Shown here piece after piece: positions 62,479 to 64,000 of a DNA stretch of 64,000 bases. Both the position numbers and the translations under genes were made by a program. Below the pieces are notes generated by a model. It was given only the letters and a program-made list of their open reading frames with translations, had not been told where the DNA came from and did not search any database. Origin of the DNA: Saururus chinensis (Eukaryota > Streptophyta > Magnoliopsida > Piperales > Saururaceae); contig CP141140.1 of NCBI GenBank assembly GCA_035235625.1, positions 67,410,782 to 67,474,781 of the forward strand, given 5' to 3'. Positions within the stretch are counted from its first letter, which is position 1. Each line of letters opens with the position of its first letter.

Positions 62479-63225
62479 TGTAATGCCCGAGATTTTTCAC
62501 ATATTTTCCTTAAAATTCACGAGAATTTTTTGTAATATAACGTCTGTAAATCGGAGGAAAAATGACGAAATCAAAACCTGATAAAACAGTTTACAATTTA
62601 AAACACTAAACATCCATTTTTTATTTAAATATTTTCATCATATGGTCAAACATCGTACGGCCAAAGCAAATATCATCAGGCGCTACTTGAAAACACATGT
62701 ACGAATAAATTGCTATGATCATAGACTTTAAATATAAATCCCTCCCAGACATCCTTGAGTGCAAGTCCCATAACAGTCCACAGACTAATCCAAATGAAAG
62801 TCCAGAAAAATAAACATCTTAACGTCTCGTCTCACCCAATACATTAGATCGTGGCACAAATAAACTCGTAGTGAGTGAAGCATATACCTGAGTCAATGTG
62901 AATCAATCCACCGCTGAAATGAGCGTCCCACCCCAGGAGCTCTCCGCATAACCTGCAAAACCTCCCGTGCAACGGGGCTAAAAAATAGGGTGATGAGTAT
63001 TTTCATACTCAGTAGGAAAATACCCAGTAGGGGAATCCAAAACAGTGAACTCACTAAGTTCATAAATACATGCGTTCATGCAACTCAAACATGAAGCAAG
63101 TAGGCATATCAATAATCATGCTCATACGCATGCAAACATACCAAATGCACCATCGTGCCAAAGTCATACCAAAGGCACCATCATGCCAAAATCATACCAA
63201 ATGCACCATCGTACCAAAATCATAC
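62479..63225 (+). mobile_element. Second copy of the 4930 LTR family, left part only
   Basis: Starts TGTAATGCCCGAGATTTTTC and follows 4930-5560 closely (for example GGAGGAAAAATGACGAAATC and TAGGGGAATCCAAAACAGTG). It ends in three to four units of a ~28-bp repeat (CACCATCGTGCCAAA-type, 63145-63225) and is then interrupted at 63226. Confidence 0.75.
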
Positions 63226-64000
63226 TGATAAGTATGAAATCTATATCTATTTTATATGCCTTTTTACCTTATTTGCTAATATAGATTAGGTTAATTTAGA
63301 GTTAATTATGGTTTATTTAGATTAAGATAGATATTAGTATTTTAGTTTAATTATTAATAATTTTGTAGTTATTAGTTGTTTAGACATGTATTTAAATCAA
63401 GATGGAATTTTAGTTACTTTATATATGTCTAAAGTATGATATTTTATATTTTGTAGGAAAAGTGCGCTTATCGAAGTACTTGGACGATATTTTGAATAGT
63501 TCAAAGTATTCTTCACATGTTTTAAAGTGATTTGGACAACTTTTCGGAGTTATAAACAAGTTGGAAATTAATATGGACACGAAGGAAAGTTTAATGAACA
63601 AAATATGAACTGTCTAGGAAAACTGTCCAGATTACAGAAACACTGTAGCCGATCGAACGGGGTCACTTACCGATCGATCGGGATAACGTGAATTCAGACA
63701 AAAATACAGTTCAAGCGATCAATCGGGCATGCAGGGCGATCGAACGACATAACGTGCAGTTTTCTAGTTTGACCCAAATTTCAATCCTTTTCATATTGGA
63801 CTTCTTCCTACGGAACTGATGCCTATAAAAAGACATATTTGGCTTAAAATTTGGGGATTCCAGTAGATTTTAGGAAGAGAAAAAGGAAGAAGGTGGAAGA
63901 GAACTCAAAGCTTTCAATGGAGATTCAAGTGCTTTCTTCTACAATGGAAGGCTAGACTTTTCTTTTACGTAGGAGTTGATGAAGCTATAGATAAGTTTCA
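63226..64000 (+). other. Probable start of another LTR, runs off the window
   Basis: Begins TGATAAGTATGAAATC immediately where the preceding LTR copy breaks off. It contains three CGATCGA(A/T)CGGG-like words (63650-63750) and a TATA box TATAAAA at 63824. A nested LTR insertion fits, but the right end is outside the window. Confidence 0.35.

Noticed and set aside
1-64000. CRISPR arrays, bacterial operons or organelle gene clusters
   Set aside because: The regular hairpin arrays have no unique spacers or associated genes, and gene structure throughout is plant nuclear.

Overview
This is plant nuclear DNA from an angiosperm, most likely a dicot or other non-grass. Three multi-exon genes with short GT-AG introns and plant-specific families sit in an AT-rich background full of plant transposons (CACTA, MULE, hAT, MITEs, long solo LTRs). 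The species cannot be named from sequence alone.

Layout. 0-14.9 kb is repeats: a 4.5-kb solo LTR (4930-9463) that splits the decayed remains of a Ulp1-type protease ORF, plus small repeats. 15.1-34.5 kb is the genic core. It holds an intact MATE transporter gene (+, 8 exons, 483 aa), an intact GDSL-lipase-like gene (+, 4 exons, 362 aa), and a second intact MATE gene (-, 8 exons, 485 aa) whose first intron has grown to 9.1 kb with transposon insertions. I spliced all three by hand; every exon phase joins and each reads from ATG to stop. The two MATE genes have identical lengths for exons 3-7, so they are duplicates in opposite orientation around the GDSL gene.

34.6-41 kb: a ~1.1-kb solo LTR carrying a nested 3.6-kb CACTA element sits about 120 bp upstream of the second MATE start codon. 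43-44 kb: a broken first exon of an ERGIC3/ERV46-like gene. 45.8-51.5 kb: a 5.67-kb Mutator-like element with long terminal inverted repeats and a perfect 9-bp target duplication, carrying a decayed mudrA-type transposase and an opposite-strand plant-mobile-domain-like gene relic. 52.1-54.1 kb: a hAT-like element that contains a broken piece of a WEB-family (DUF827) gene, intron included. 55.4-64 kb: LTR pieces, two CACTA-type elements built from hairpin repeats, and an inverted partial copy of the second MATE locus (promoter, exon 1 with stops, start of intron 1).

The three intact genes are not an obvious pathway: two are membrane efflux carriers and one is a secreted GDSL-fold protein with atypical catalytic residues. 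The main interest is structural: gene capture by DNA transposons, a paralogous empty site that dates insertions at the MATE promoter, and a head-to-head inverted duplication that could yield double-stranded RNA against the MATE gene.
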